Below the pieces are notes generated by a model. That model was not told the origin of the DNA. It made no database searches and was given only the letters and a program-made list of their open reading frames with translations. Source: Arthrobacter sp. AFG7.2 (GTDB lineage Bacteria > Actinomycetota > Actinomycetes > Actinomycetales > Micrococcaceae). From it: a DNA stretch of 64,000 nucleotides. Shown here piece after piece: positions 8,611 to 19,378 of the stretch (the stretch's first letter is position 1; every line of letters starts with the position of its first letter). Location of the stretch: the NCBI RefSeq assembly GCF_002892835.1, contig NZ_PJMB01000001.1, forward strand, positions 701,008 through 765,007. Reading direction: 5' to 3'. The position numbers and the translations under genes are program-made.

Positions 8611-9102
8611 ATGAGTATTGTAAGTCGATTGGTCATCCCGCTTCGGGTCCTGCTGGTGATGGTGTTCCTTGGGTTGCTGGTGGCCCAGGTCATGTCGTTC
8701 CCCGGCGAGTTTCTCTTTGAGGAGGGTTCGGAATCAGATCCGTGGCGATGGCCGCTGCTGCTGTTCTTTGAACTGGAAGCACTGTGCCTGCAGGTTGTGA
8801 TTGTGTGCGTCTGGCGGCTGTTGACCCTGGTCCAGCGGGACCGGATCTTCACCCCGGCCTCGCTGCGGTGGGTGGACGTGATCATGTGGGCGTTCGTGGC
8901 GGCATGGCTGCTGCTGGCGGCCCTGGCAGGTTCCCTCGTCGCGTACATCTACTTCACGCCCGAACTGCGTGACCCCGGGACGCCTGCGCTGTTGATCGGC
9001 ATCACGCTGATCGGTGCCGTGCTGGTTCTGCTGGTTGTGGTGATGCGGGAACTGCTGCGGCAGGCAACATCACTGCGGACGGACATGGAAGGGGTGATCT
9101 GA
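8611..9102 (+). CDS. DUF2975 membrane protein
   Basis: This 163-residue protein has four membrane helices. It matches DUF2975 by size, by the RIFTPASLRWVD motif in the central loop (residues 84-95) and by gene context: DUF2975 genes normally precede a small Cro/C1-type HTH gene of the YozG/HipB-like kind. Its stop overlaps the start of that gene (TGATG at 9101). The pair is suspected to be a membrane-linked regulator module, but its function is unknown. TTGACT at 8576-8581 may be part of its promoter; spacing to a -10 is not clear. Confidence 0.85.
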   Translation: MSIVSRLVIPLRVLLVMVFLGLLVAQVMSFPGEFLFEEGSESDPWRWPLLLFFELEALCLQVVIVCVWRLLTLVQRDRIFTPASLRWVDVIMWAFVAAWLLLAALAGSLVAYIYFTPELRDPGTPALLIGITLIGAVLVLLVVVMRELLRQATSLRTDMEGVI

Positions 9103-9332
9103 TGGCCATCGTGGTTCGCATCGACGTGGAGCTGGCCAAGCGCAAGATGAGCGTGGGCGAGTTCGCCGAGCGCGTGGGGATCACCCCGGCCAACGTGGCG
9201 GTGCTGAAGAACGGCCGCGCAAAGGCCATCCGCTTCAGCACTTTGGACGCGATGTGCCGGGTCCTGGATTGCCAGGCGGGCGACCTGCTCGAGTGGGTGG
9301 CCGACGACGGCGATGCGGCGGAGAAGCCGTGA
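9102..9332 (+). CDS. Small XRE/Cro-type DNA-binding protein (YozG-like)
   Basis: A 76-residue single-domain HTH protein. The motif MSVGEFAERVGITPANVAVLK (residues 17-37) is the helix-turn-helix; ALDAMCRVLDCQAGDLLEW-type sequence follows, typical of PF13443 (Cro/C1-type, YozG/YdeI-like). It overlaps the upstream DUF2975 gene and the downstream small gene (GTGA overlap at 9329-9332), so three genes are translationally coupled. It probably autoregulates this operon. Confidence 0.88.
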   Translation: MAIVVRIDVELAKRKMSVGEFAERVGITPANVAVLKNGRAKAIRFSTLDAMCRVLDCQAGDLLEWVADDGDAAEKP

Positions 9333-9493
9333 AATTGGTAGTCCCAGTCCTCATCACCGCGCTCGGCCTCGCCGCGTTCGTTCTGGGCGGCGCCGATGAC
9401 TCTCCGGGCCTGCAGGGCATCGGGGTGGTGATCGTGGCCGGCGCGGCCGTCCTTTTCGTCCGGACCGTACGCCGGGATCACCACCGCCGATGA
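9329..9493 (+). CDS. Small two-helix membrane protein, third gene of DUF2975 operon
   Basis: This 54-residue frame begins with the GTG at 9329, which overlaps the stop of the HTH gene by 4 bases. It has two hydrophobic helices (LVVPVLITALGLAAFVLGG and GIGVVIVAGAAVLFV) and a basic tail RRDHHRR. The overlap and hydrophobicity make it a credible last member of the DUF2975-HTH operon. No family is recognised. Confidence 0.6.
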   Translation: MKLVVPVLITALGLAAFVLGGADDSPGLQGIGVVIVAGAAVLFVRTVRRDHHRR

Positions 9494-9564
9494 GCAGCAG
9501 CAGGCGGGGTTAGGCCTATCGCGACACCTTGAACCGGGATGCGGCGCGGCCGTGGCGGGTGGTC

Positions 9565-10176
9565 TTAAGCGTCCTCACGTTCCGGGTTTTCCAGCCGGAA
9601 GAAGTTGGACTGGGTTCCGTCGGCGCGTTGCTCCTGGTAGATGAAATTCAGGCGGCGGGCGACAAACGTATCGAACCATTCCTCCCAGCTGACCTGGCGC
9701 AGGTTGCTGTCCTTGTCGCGGAAGTCGATCCGCAGGACACCGAGGTGATCGCCGTGTTCGGTGCCTTCAACCGTCGCCGGTACGCCGCCGCGCTCTTCAG
9801 CCCACTGCCTGATGACCTCATGGTGAGTTGTTGCCAGGCTGCGGCCTTCACGTTCCGCCTCGTCATCGGTCGAGGTGATCTCCTGCGAATACTTCAGGGA
9901 CTTGGACGAGGCATCGCCATGCCGGATCTTGCCACCCTCGGGGCCGGCGCCCAGGTCGTCCGGATCAGAGCCGGCATCCCCGTCACCTCCGCGTCCGTCA
10001 CCGCTGGACCGGGCATTGGCCACTTCCTTCACCAGCTCCTCCTTGCGCATGCCGGAGGCGCCGGAGACGTTCTCATCCCGGGCCTCCTGGCGGAGCTCGT
10101 CCACCTTCATCTTCCGCAGCTCGGTTTCGCTCACGTCCGGGGTGTTAGGGGTCTGGTTACCGGGCTCGTTGCTCAT
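9565..10176 (-). CDS. Rho-N-like (SAP/HeH-type) domain protein, hypothetical
   Basis: A 203-residue acidic soluble protein. Residues about 17-52 (LRKMKVDELRQEARDENVSG, then MRKEELVKEV) form a Rho termination factor N-terminal/HeH-like helix-extension-helix, a small nucleic-acid-binding module. A low-complexity Gly/Asp linker follows, then a C-terminal globular part that contains SWEEWFDTFVARRLNF. Such proteins occur alone in Arthrobacter genomes and are of unknown role. It is transcribed convergently with the DUF2975 operon. Confidence 0.75.
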   Translation of the reverse strand: MSNEPGNQTPNTPDVSETELRKMKVDELRQEARDENVSGASGMRKEELVKEVANARSSGDGRGGDGDAGSDPDDLGAGPEGGKIRHGDASSKSLKYSQEITSTDDEAEREGRSLATTHHEVIRQWAEERGGVPATVEGTEHGDHLGVLRIDFRDKDSNLRQVSWEEWFDTFVARRLNFIYQEQRADGTQSNFFRLENPEREDA

Positions 10177-10428
10177 GGCAGTTCCTCTCCTCGCAGGACC
10201 GACAAGATAATAAGGCTACTTACTGTCTAGTCCGTGCCGGGTGCGCCGTCAAGCACCTCCACCCACCCGAGCCGGAACCACAGCAACAGCCATCGCAAGC
10301 CTGCGGGAATCCGCAGACTTCAGGCATTTGCCCTTTCCTGCGCTGCCCGGGTTCGTAGGATGCAACCATGCAGAACGGGTTCAGGAACGTGCAGGTGGTT
10401 GTAGCTCCCCTTCCGGGCAGGAGAAGTG

Positions 10429-10686
10429 ATGGTTCCCAAGGAATCTGAAATCCGGGCACTCGCGGCTGTGGTGGACCGGCTGGCTCAGCGCTTCCCTGAT
10501 CACCCGCGGTCATTCATCGAGGACGTCGTGGCCTACGAACACGGCCTTTTTGAGGACGGCCGGGTTCGGGACTACATCCCCATCCTCGTTGAGCGGGCCG
10601 CAAAGCTCCGGCTTGCTTCGCCGGCAATCCTGAACCCGCAGGTGGGCGCAGTCAGTGCTCCCGGCGGGTCTCCTGTAAACGCTTGA
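10429..10686 (+). CDS. Three-helix-bundle dimerisation-domain protein; last residues read from a relic
   Basis: An 85-residue helical protein starting at the ATG at 10429 (GGAG 5 bases upstream; a GTG at 10426 is an alternative). It matches the small actinobacterial three-helix bundle dimerisation family: RLAQRFPDHPRSFIEDVVAYE and VRDYIPILVERAAKLRL. The last roughly ten residues (AVSAPGGSPVNA) are read antisense from a duplicated piece of the MBL gene (10651-10765), so the native C-terminus has been replaced. The core domain is complete. Confidence 0.7.
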   Translation: MVPKESEIRALAAVVDRLAQRFPDHPRSFIEDVVAYEHGLFEDGRVRDYIPILVERAAKLRLASPAILNPQVGAVSAPGGSPVNA

Positions 10687-10765
10687 TGAACCAGCGCGAC
10701 TGTTCCGGGCCATACGGCAACACCGGAATGGCCTTGGTGGCATCGCTCGGGGTGTCCCTGATCGG
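10651..10765 (-). pseudogene. Relic of the 3' end of an MBL-fold hydrolase gene, copy 1
   Basis: From TCAGTGCTCCCGGCGGGTCT onward, this segment matches 12197-12310, the 3' end of the intact MBL gene, with roughly one difference per ten bases. Homology stops abruptly after about 110 bases. It is a truncated partial duplication about 1.5 kb from its parent and it supplies the last codons of the overlapping small gene on the other strand. Confidence 0.85.
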
Positions 10766-10991
10766 GCTCCATAGCTTGGCTCCGAGGAAAACGACGCAGC
10801 CGAAGCCCTTCACTTGCAGGGAGAAATCCGAGTAACCACCTATGGAAAGACAGGTAGTGCCAGTTAGGTCGAAAGGCGGCTATGGCAACGTAGGCTGACA
10901 TCACCGTCCCTCAATTACAGTTGCTCGATCATTAAATCTGGGGATATTGCTTTGGCGCTCCTCCACAAGCCGTGCCAGCCATCATGTGTCC

Positions 10992-11085
10992 TCTGTAGAT
11001 CGTCGTCCAAAATCGGCTATAGCTAGGAGAGCCGGTATACCTTCGATGCGAGCCATTCCTAAGTCGCTCGCCTAAGGAATGCGCT
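10992..11085 (+). promoter_or_regulatory. Phytase 5' leader, homologous to the leader at 17467-17566
   Basis: This leader runs from TCTGTAGATCGTCGTC to the phytase ATG. It shares blocks in the same order with the leader of the metallophosphoesterase gene: TCTGTA.AT..GTCGTC, a hairpin built on CGGCT...AGCCG, GCGAGCCA, and GGAATGCGCTATG against GGAATACGCCATG. A second inverted repeat, CATTCCT (11054-11060) with AGGAATG (11075-11081), covers the AAGGAA ribosome site. A structured, translation-controlling 5' UTR is inferred. Confidence 0.55.
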
Positions 11086-12171
11086 ATGCTCCCTCAGTTC
11101 CGACTTTGTCTTGCGTCGTTGCTCGTCTTGGCGACTTTAGGCGCGCCGACTTTGATCAATCCCGGACTCAGGACAGCGACTGCCGTAACGGGTTCCAGTA
11201 CATCCACGTCGCTGCCGGTGGTTGAAACTGACAGCTTCCCCACCGGCTCCGGCGACGTGGCCGATGACCCGGCGATCTGGGTGGACACGGCGAACCCGGG
11301 CAACAGTGTGGTCATCGTGGATAACAAGGCGGACTCCGGCGGCGGCCTCGGCGTGTTCGACATGAAGGGCAAGCTGATCCACTTCAAGCAGGACGGGAAG
11401 ATGGGTAACGTCGACCTGCGCGGGGGCTTCATGCTCGCCGGGAGGCCGACGGTCCTGGTCGGAACCAACAACCGCTCCAACAACACCATCGCCCTGTACG
11501 CCTACGACACAGTGACCAGAACCCTGTCCTCAGTCCATGCGCGAAGCATCTCCACAGTTTCACGGAACTACGGCTTTTGCATGTACCACAGCCCGGTGAG
11601 CGGCAAGTTCTACGCCTTCGTCACCCCTTACTCAGGCGGCGACCTCCAGCAGTTCGAGTTGTTCGATAACGGGGCAGGCAAGGTGGATGCCAGGCTTGTC
11701 CGTACGCTCTCGGTCAGCAGCATCACGGAGGGCTGTGTTGCCGATGACGGGCTGGCCAACTTCTACGCCGCCCAGGAAGACGTGGGCATTTTGAAGTACG
11801 GGGCGGAGCCGGGCGCCGGCAGCACCCCGGTGGCCGTCAATAAGGTGGGCGATGGAAACCTGGCGGCCGACGTGGAAGGTCTGGGCATCGCCTACGGCCC
11901 CAACGGCACCGGGCACCTGTTCGCGTCGAGCCAAGGCGATGACACGTTCCTGGTTTACGACCGCGCTGGCAACAACCCGTTCCTCAAGAAATTCTCGGTG
12001 GGCGCTAACGGTTCAATTGACATTACGACGCACTCGGATGGGCTTGACGTGACCACCGGGAACGCAGGGCCGGGCTTTGAGTCGGGGCTGCTGGTTGTAC
12101 ACGATGAGGTCAACTCTGGAGGCTCTACCTCCAACCAGAGGTATGTACCGCTGAGCTCGGTCCTCGGGTAA
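11086..12171 (+). CDS. Secreted beta-propeller phytase (3-phytase)
   Basis: This 361-residue protein has a Sec signal peptide (LRTATAV region near residue 30) and the six-bladed beta-propeller phytase (BPP) fold. Signatures include DDPAIWVDTANPGNSVV followed by GGGLGVFDMKGK near the N-terminus, NYGFCMYHSPVSGKFYAFVT in the middle, and AADVEGLGIAYGPNGTGHLFASSQGDDTF, which holds the calcium-binding E/D residues of BPPs. It would hydrolyse phytate (inositol hexakisphosphate) outside the cell with calcium, to supply phosphate. Length is normal for the family. Its signal peptide and 5' leader are homologous to those of the phosphoesterase at 14800-17466. Confidence 0.93.
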   Translation: MLPQFRLCLASLLVLATLGAPTLINPGLRTATAVTGSSTSTSLPVVETDSFPTGSGDVADDPAIWVDTANPGNSVVIVDNKADSGGGLGVFDMKGKLIHFKQDGKMGNVDLRGGFMLAGRPTVLVGTNNRSNNTIALYAYDTVTRTLSSVHARSISTVSRNYGFCMYHSPVSGKFYAFVTPYSGGDLQQFELFDNGAGKVDARLVRTLSVSSITEGCVADDGLANFYAAQEDVGILKYGAEPGAGSTPVAVNKVGDGNLAADVEGLGIAYGPNGTGHLFASSQGDDTFLVYDRAGNNPFLKKFSVGANGSIDITTHSDGLDVTTGNAGPGFESGLLVVHDEVNSGGSTSNQRYVPLSSVLG

Positions 12172-12196
12172 CCACAACCGCCGCACCTAAGCTCTG

Positions 12197-13012
12197 TCAG
12201 TGCTCCCGGCGGGTCTCCTGTAAACGCTTGATGAACCGGCGGGACTGCTCCGGGCCGTAAGGCAGCACCGGGATGGCCTTGGTGGCATCACTCGGGGTGT
12301 CCCGGATGGACTGGCGTGCCTGGCGGACGGCGGTGGTCATGGTGTTGGCCATGGTCTTGACGAACTGGTCGCTGCACGGCTTGCCGTGCCCTGGAATCAG
12401 GTACTCGTAGCGATGGCGCAGCCCTGAGATGTGCCGGAGCGCGTCCGCCCACTCCTCCGGGTAAGAGTCCTCGAAGGACGGGTGGGCCCCCTGCTCCACG
12501 AGGTCGCCCACGAACAGGCTCGTGGCAGTGCCTACCACTAGGTCGCCGTCCGTGTGCCCCCGGCCCAGGTAGAACAGGGTTGCGGTGAGCCCGCCCAGGT
12601 CAACCAGCACAGGCTGGTCCTTCACGATCGCGTTGGGGACCACGAGTTCCACGTTGCGGCCTTCGCCGGCGGCCATCTCCGGTTCCAGAGTTCCAACAAA
12701 GCGGCGCTGCAGATCCCCGTGTTCCTCGATTTCCGTGGCGCAGTTCTCGTGGGCCCAGAATTCGGTGACGCCGGCTTCGGCAAATACGGCGTTGCCGAAG
12801 AAGTGGTCGTAGTGCGCGTGGGTGTTCACGACGACGAGCGGCAGCTGGGTCTTTTCGCGTACGGCGTCCAGGATCTCCCGGCCCTGCCGTGGCCCGCAGC
12901 CGGTATCGATCACCATGGCCCGCTCGGATCCCACCACCAGTCCGGTGTTCAGCAGCGATCCTTCGGTGACCAGCACATAGTTGTCCGCGCCGACTTCGAG
13001 CCATTCCGACAT
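12197..13012 (-). CDS. MBL-fold metallo-hydrolase
   Basis: A 271-residue cytoplasmic protein with the metallo-beta-lactamase signature HAHYDH (His65, His67, Asp69, His70), a later conserved His in the GRGHTDGD loop, and a C-terminal PGHGKP that completes the dinuclear zinc site. Members of this subgroup are often annotated as quinoprotein relay system zinc hydrolase-like or glyoxalase II-like; the substrate cannot be inferred. Two decayed partial copies lie nearby (10651-10765 and 18886-19020), showing that this segment has been duplicated repeatedly. It converges on the phytase gene. Confidence 0.88.
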   Translation of the reverse strand: MSEWLEVGADNYVLVTEGSLLNTGLVVGSERAMVIDTGCGPRQGREILDAVREKTQLPLVVVNTHAHYDHFFGNAVFAEAGVTEFWAHENCATEIEEHGDLQRRFVGTLEPEMAAGEGRNVELVVPNAIVKDQPVLVDLGGLTATLFYLGRGHTDGDLVVGTATSLFVGDLVEQGAHPSFEDSYPEEWADALRHISGLRHRYEYLIPGHGKPCSDQFVKTMANTMTTAVRQARQSIRDTPSDATKAIPVLPYGPEQSRRFIKRLQETRREH

Positions 13013-13148
13013 TGTTTCTCCGTACCTCCGGCAAAGCAGTGTTCGTTCGTCCAGGCCTCGATTCTAACCAGCAGTACCTGCGGTTACCGGGAGGCAGCCA
13101 CCGGGCAGGTGCTTCAAATTCCGCCGCCACGCGCCTCACCGGAGAAGT

Positions 13149-13175
13149 ACGACGGCGGCACGCGGCCGCCGTCGT
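13149..13175. repeat. Intergenic palindrome, copy 2 (ACGACGGCGG family)
   Basis: ACGACGGCGG (13149-13158) and CCGCCGTCGT (13166-13175) are identical to the arms at 6748-6773 and 18118-18145. The loop CACGCGG is shared almost exactly with copy 3. It lies upstream of the MBL gene and before the YVTN gene. Confidence 0.7.
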
Positions 13176-13443
13176 TCGCTTACGTCCCGGAGGAACGGGT
13201 TTCGACGCACAAACCATCCCTGCACTGGGTCGCCACTCATAAGTTGGGTATTTTCCACCCATGACGGCAGGTTGATCCGGCTATAAACTGAAGCAAAGCC
13301 GTTAAGGGCCATTCATTTGTATGGCGTCCTGGCGACACACCTCGGTTCCGGCGCCAAGCCGCGCCGATGCTCGTCCGTCAATGACGGTTATCTTCCGCAA
13401 GGCCGCACTCATAACAGACTTCGCTCCCCCACAGGAGGAACCA

Positions 13444-14532
13444 ATGCGGTTCCCAACAGTAATATCCCGGCGATTCCCAGGGCAACCTTCGGCCTCAGGC
13501 ACGGAAGAAACCACCACCAGAGTGCGCAAGTTTCGCCTGGGTGCAACATTCTTTCCTCTGTCCCGGCGGCGAGCGGCCATCAGCAGCACAATTTTGGTCG
13601 CGCTCACGGTGCTCGGCAACATCCCGGCGTCCGCGGGAAAAGTGATCTCCACAATCCCGGTCGGGCCGAACCCTGTAGGTGTCGCCATCGCCCCGGACGG
13701 GTCGAAAGCCTACGTGGCCAACCAGGGCTCCGACACAGTGTCAGTCCTCGACGTGGCGTCCAGAACAGTAACCTCCGCTATCCGTTTCGGTGATGCCCCA
13801 ACATCCGTTGCCTTCACCCCGGACGGGTCGAAAGCCTACGTCACAAACCAACTTTCCGGCACGGTTTCGGTCGTCGATGTGGCGTCCGGAGGGGTGGCCT
13901 CCACCATTCGGGTTGGTGACGGCGCGTACGATGTTGCGTTCACGCCTGACGGGTCAAAAGCGTACGTCACCAACAATCGTTCCTACACGGTCTCAGTTAT
14001 CAACGCGGCCTCCGGAACGGTGACCTCCACAATCCCGCTCAGGACGATCCCGATGAATGTTGCGTTCACCCCGGACGGGTCAAAGGCCTATGTCACCGGC
14101 GGCGGTGTAGAGGTCATCGATGTGGCTTCTGGAACGGTGACCTCCTCAGTAATGGCCGGAGAAAATCCCTTCGGCATTGCGTTCACCCCGGACGGTTCGA
14201 AGGCCTTTGTCACCAACTACGGGTCAAGTGGCACGCACACGGTATCGGTCATTGGTGTGGCCTCCGGAACAGTGACCGCCACGATCCCGGTCGGGTCTGG
14301 CCCGATGAACGTAGCAATCGCCCGGGATGGGGCGACTGCTTACGTCACGAACTACTTTTCCAACACGGTGTCGGTCATCGATGTCGTGTCCGGCACAGTG
14401 GCCTCCACAATCTCGGTGGGAGAGGGCCCGGTCGGTGTTGCCCTCACGCCGAATGGGTCTGCAGCCTACGTAACGAACAACGTTTCCAGCGTGGTTTCGG
14501 TCATCACGGTTGAGTCGGCTCCGGCGGGTTAG
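13444..14532 (+). CDS. Secreted YVTN-family beta-propeller protein
   Basis: A 362-residue protein from the ATG at 13444, preceded by AGGAGG at good distance. An N-terminal basic segment and hydrophobic helix (about residues 43-65) give a long signal peptide or anchor. The rest is seven tandem repeats of about 42 residues built on the core TPDGSKAYVTN...VSVIDVASGTVTSTIPVG, the 40-residue YVTN/YncE beta-propeller repeat. The repeats are similar at DNA level too. Such proteins are surface or cell-wall binding proteins of unknown ligand. A hairpin (CGGCT 13278 to AGCCG 13301) upstream resembles that in the phytase leader. Confidence 0.9.
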   Translation: MRFPTVISRRFPGQPSASGTEETTTRVRKFRLGATFFPLSRRRAAISSTILVALTVLGNIPASAGKVISTIPVGPNPVGVAIAPDGSKAYVANQGSDTVSVLDVASRTVTSAIRFGDAPTSVAFTPDGSKAYVTNQLSGTVSVVDVASGGVASTIRVGDGAYDVAFTPDGSKAYVTNNRSYTVSVINAASGTVTSTIPLRTIPMNVAFTPDGSKAYVTGGGVEVIDVASGTVTSSVMAGENPFGIAFTPDGSKAFVTNYGSSGTHTVSVIGVASGTVTATIPVGSGPMNVAIARDGATAYVTNYFSNTVSVIDVVSGTVASTISVGEGPVGVALTPNGSAAYVTNNVSSVVSVITVESAPAG

Positions 14533-14534
14533 AA

Positions 14535-14799
14535 GTCTGGATCCAGCACAGCGGTCTCTCCAGGATGTGATGGCCAGGCGCAGGTCCTGCCTGATAAACC
14601 ACCGCTGACGGTTCAGGACGTTCTTTTGCAGCAACGGGAAGAACGATTCCATCGCGGAATTGTCCCTGCACGCACCGACCCTGCCCATCGTCCTGTGAAC
14701 ACCGACTAGAAGCCGTGGTCCCTGCACAAGCTCTGGACCCTGTTCTCCCCCGCCACGATGCCCATCCCCGGGTCAACAAAACCGGGGGCTGCCCCTAAC

Positions 14800-14800
<1 letters not shown>
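14535..14800 (-). pseudogene. IS3-family transposase (OrfB) remnant with one terminal repeat
   Basis: Read leftward, MGRVGACRDNSAMESFFPLL followed by QKNVLNRQRWFIRQDLRLAI is the DDE-domain end of an IS3 OrfB (the E of DNSAMESF is catalytic). It breaks off after SWRD at the stop of the YVTN gene. At about 14770-14800 the minus strand reads GGGGCAGCCCCCGGTTTTGT, close to the IS3 end seen at 63903. Only fragments remain, so the element is dead. Confidence 0.8.
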
Positions 14801-17466
<2,666 letters not shown>

Positions 17467-17566
17467 GGCGTATTCCTCTGCAAACCCCCTCGAAAACGGG
17501 TGGCTCGCGGTGGGGACTAGACCGACTGGCTCAGCTCCAGCCGCCTCGGAGACGACTAATTACAGA
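17467..17566 (-). promoter_or_regulatory. Phosphoesterase 5' leader, homologous to the phytase leader
   Basis: On the minus strand the leader carries TCTGTAATTAGTCGTC, then CGGCTGG/CCAGTCG around AGCTGAG, GCGAGCCA and GGAATACGCCATG. The hairpin arms differ from those of the phytase leader but still pair, which suggests conserved RNA structure. See the phytase leader at 10992-11085. Confidence 0.55.
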
Positions 17567-18253
17567 TAGAAAGCGAGCGCTGCGGCAAGCCGTGAAGCGA
17601 CGCCAGTTGCATTCAGAACCCACATAAACGGCTTCGTGTATTTGCCATCTATATCTGGCTGCGTCCCAGCACAGCCAATAATTCGAGTATCCTCTGAGCG
17701 TTGGGACGGGGTCAATGGGTGGCACCCCCCTTTTCTCCCCGGATCACGGCCTCAGATCACCAGGGGGTCAAAGGCACGGGTTTCCAGCAACACCCCTGCG
17801 GCCCAATTCCTCTGAGCCAGTTAGGAATCGGGGAATTTTTTCGCTCCGGGACGCCGTGCGAGATGGCGAAGCTCAGACAGCTTCCCGGCGCCACGAGACA
17901 CCCCACCCTCCTAGATTGGAACCTTTTCACCTCGGGCCAGCGCAAAAGCTACTTCGGGCGATAGTGCCCTCACCACCCAATGCCGACTGCCCACTCGAAC
18001 GGATCGGCTCCCAACTGGCGCTGTGACAATCTCACAGGTGGCGGGGTGGACGCGTCGTGTGGATTCCCAAGCAGAAATGATCTGTAGTGGATAAAACCAC
18101 CAGTCCTAAAAAGATGTACGACGGCGGCACGCGGGCCGCCGTCGTATGCCTCACCGTCCCGGGAGGATGGTTGCCCCTCAGCTGAAAGAGGGGTTGGGTC
18201 AGACTGACATCAAGTGAGCGAAAGCTGGGATTAGAGCCCGTATCCCGGCCATT
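17567..18253. other. Non-coding stretch with third intergenic palindrome
   Basis: I see no convincing gene here. Short frames have no ribosome site or family resemblance. The stretch holds the third ACGACGGCGG palindrome (18118-18145) and a short hairpin CCCCTC/GAGGGG (18174-18193). Base composition drops relative to the genes to the left, marking the edge of the EPS island. Confidence 0.5.
18118..18145. repeat. Intergenic palindrome, copy 3 (ACGACGGCGG family)
   Basis: ACGACGGCGG (18118-18127) pairs with CCGCCGTCGT (18136-18145). The preceding GTACGACGG and following ATGCCTCACCG flanks resemble the other copies. It lies in a gene-poor stretch, so it does not obviously serve an adjacent gene. 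Confidence 0.7.
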
Positions 18254-18691
18254 TCAGTCAAACTCGTGCCGATCCACATCGTTTTGTCCCACTACCAGGT
18301 CCGCCTCGGACCGAGTGCGAATACCATTTCGAGAGCTGCACATATCGCAACTGCCCACGAACTGGTGAGGGCAACCAGAGTCCTGGCCGTCGGCATCCGG
18401 CAAAGTTACATGCATTGTGTTTCCTAGGGTCCAGACGTAGGCGCCTTTGCCTACGCCACCAATAAAAAGACGCCGATTACGGCGAAAACGGGCAAACCCT
18501 TCGTTTGCTTCCATGGCCAGTTGCGGCCCTTGTTCCAGCGGGCAAAACCTCGTGCTGTCCTCCGACTTTAGACAGCCCCCACCCTTGGCATCCGGGTAAT
18601 CCAGTACTTGTCTTTGTGTACTCACGTACTTGTTTGAGCGTCCGCCGCTTCGGCTTGAGATGTATCTCCTAACCTGAACGCCCAAATGCAA
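18254..18691 (-). CDS. Cysteine-containing hypothetical protein
   Basis: A 145-residue open frame with mixed GC3 like the rest of the island. It contains FARFRRNRRLFIGGVGKGAY and a Cys cluster CPHQFVGSCDMC, which could bind metal. There is no ribosome site that I trust and no recognised family. It could be a real island gene or a chance frame next to the MBL relic. Confidence 0.35.
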   Translation of the reverse strand: MHLGVQVRRYISSRSGGRSNKYVSTQRQVLDYPDAKGGGCLKSEDSTRFCPLEQGPQLAMEANEGFARFRRNRRLFIGGVGKGAYVWTLGNTMHVTLPDADGQDSGCPHQFVGSCDMCSSRNGIRTRSEADLVVGQNDVDRHEFD

Positions 18692-18885
18692 CGCTGCCGG
18701 CGCTATGCCCGCATGAATCGGGGTGGATCCGCGGCTCCAGACATTGCAAAGCTGACCTGCCCGTCCGTGGAGCAGACCCTATCAGCCAGCGCCCTACCGC
18801 CGATCGTACAAACGGGTCATGCGGCACTCAGACTAATTGCCTCTGCCGTGAACGGCCTGGTGTGTGATGGCCAGGTCGGCTTGAT

Positions 18886-19020
18886 GGTCTTGATGAACTG
18901 TCGCTACACGGCTTCCCGCACCCGGGGATCAGGAACTCGTAGCGGTGGGCAGCGTTGAGATGTGCCCGAGCACATCCGCCGGCTCCTCCGGGTACGAGTC
19001 TATGAAAAATGGGTGGCGCC
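18886..19020 (-). pseudogene. MBL-fold hydrolase gene relic, copy 2
   Basis: This segment aligns with 12343-12490 of the intact MBL gene (around ATGGTCTTGACGAACTGGTC and TACTCGTAGCGATGGCGCAG) at roughly three matches in four bases, with small indels. It covers the region coding for the PGHGKP loop. It is more diverged than copy 1, so it comes from an older duplication or a different paralogue. Confidence 0.75.
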
Positions 19021-19378
19021 CTACTTCACACGACGACCACGAACTGCGCAAGCGGAAACACCACATGAATATCTTTGAGCATTTGTGAAGCGGCAGAGGA
19101 TAATGGCGTGCATAGCTCGCAAAGGGCTCCATGCGTTAGGAGGTGTGCACAGCGGGCCAGCAGGTTCCCAGGCAGGCGGATCAATTGATAACGCTTTCGC
19201 TCATATCGCTGAGGCTTACACCCCAGGACGCGCAGGCGCCAAAACCCACTTACCTGGAGAAGCGCGACAGGCACTCCCCAGTTGTGTATAACGAAGCACG
19301 ACCACTCTGAAGACAGTGAGGCACCCAGATTATGCTCTCGTTTCAGGCATACTTCACCATGAATGCGAGTAGTTCCCA

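Noticed and set aside
9529..10230. 233-residue plus-strand frame opposite the Rho-N-like gene
   Set aside because: It is complementary to the minus-strand gene, and its sequence has no family features; the minus-strand protein has a recognisable Rho-N motif.
12554..13264. 236-residue plus-strand frame opposite the MBL gene
   Set aside because: Antisense shadow of a gene with complete metal-binding motifs.
14224..14535. Minus-strand frame continuing from the IS3 OrfB relic
   Set aside because: Beyond the SWRD break it is only the complement of the YVTN repeats, which gives repetitive Asp/Arg/His sequence.
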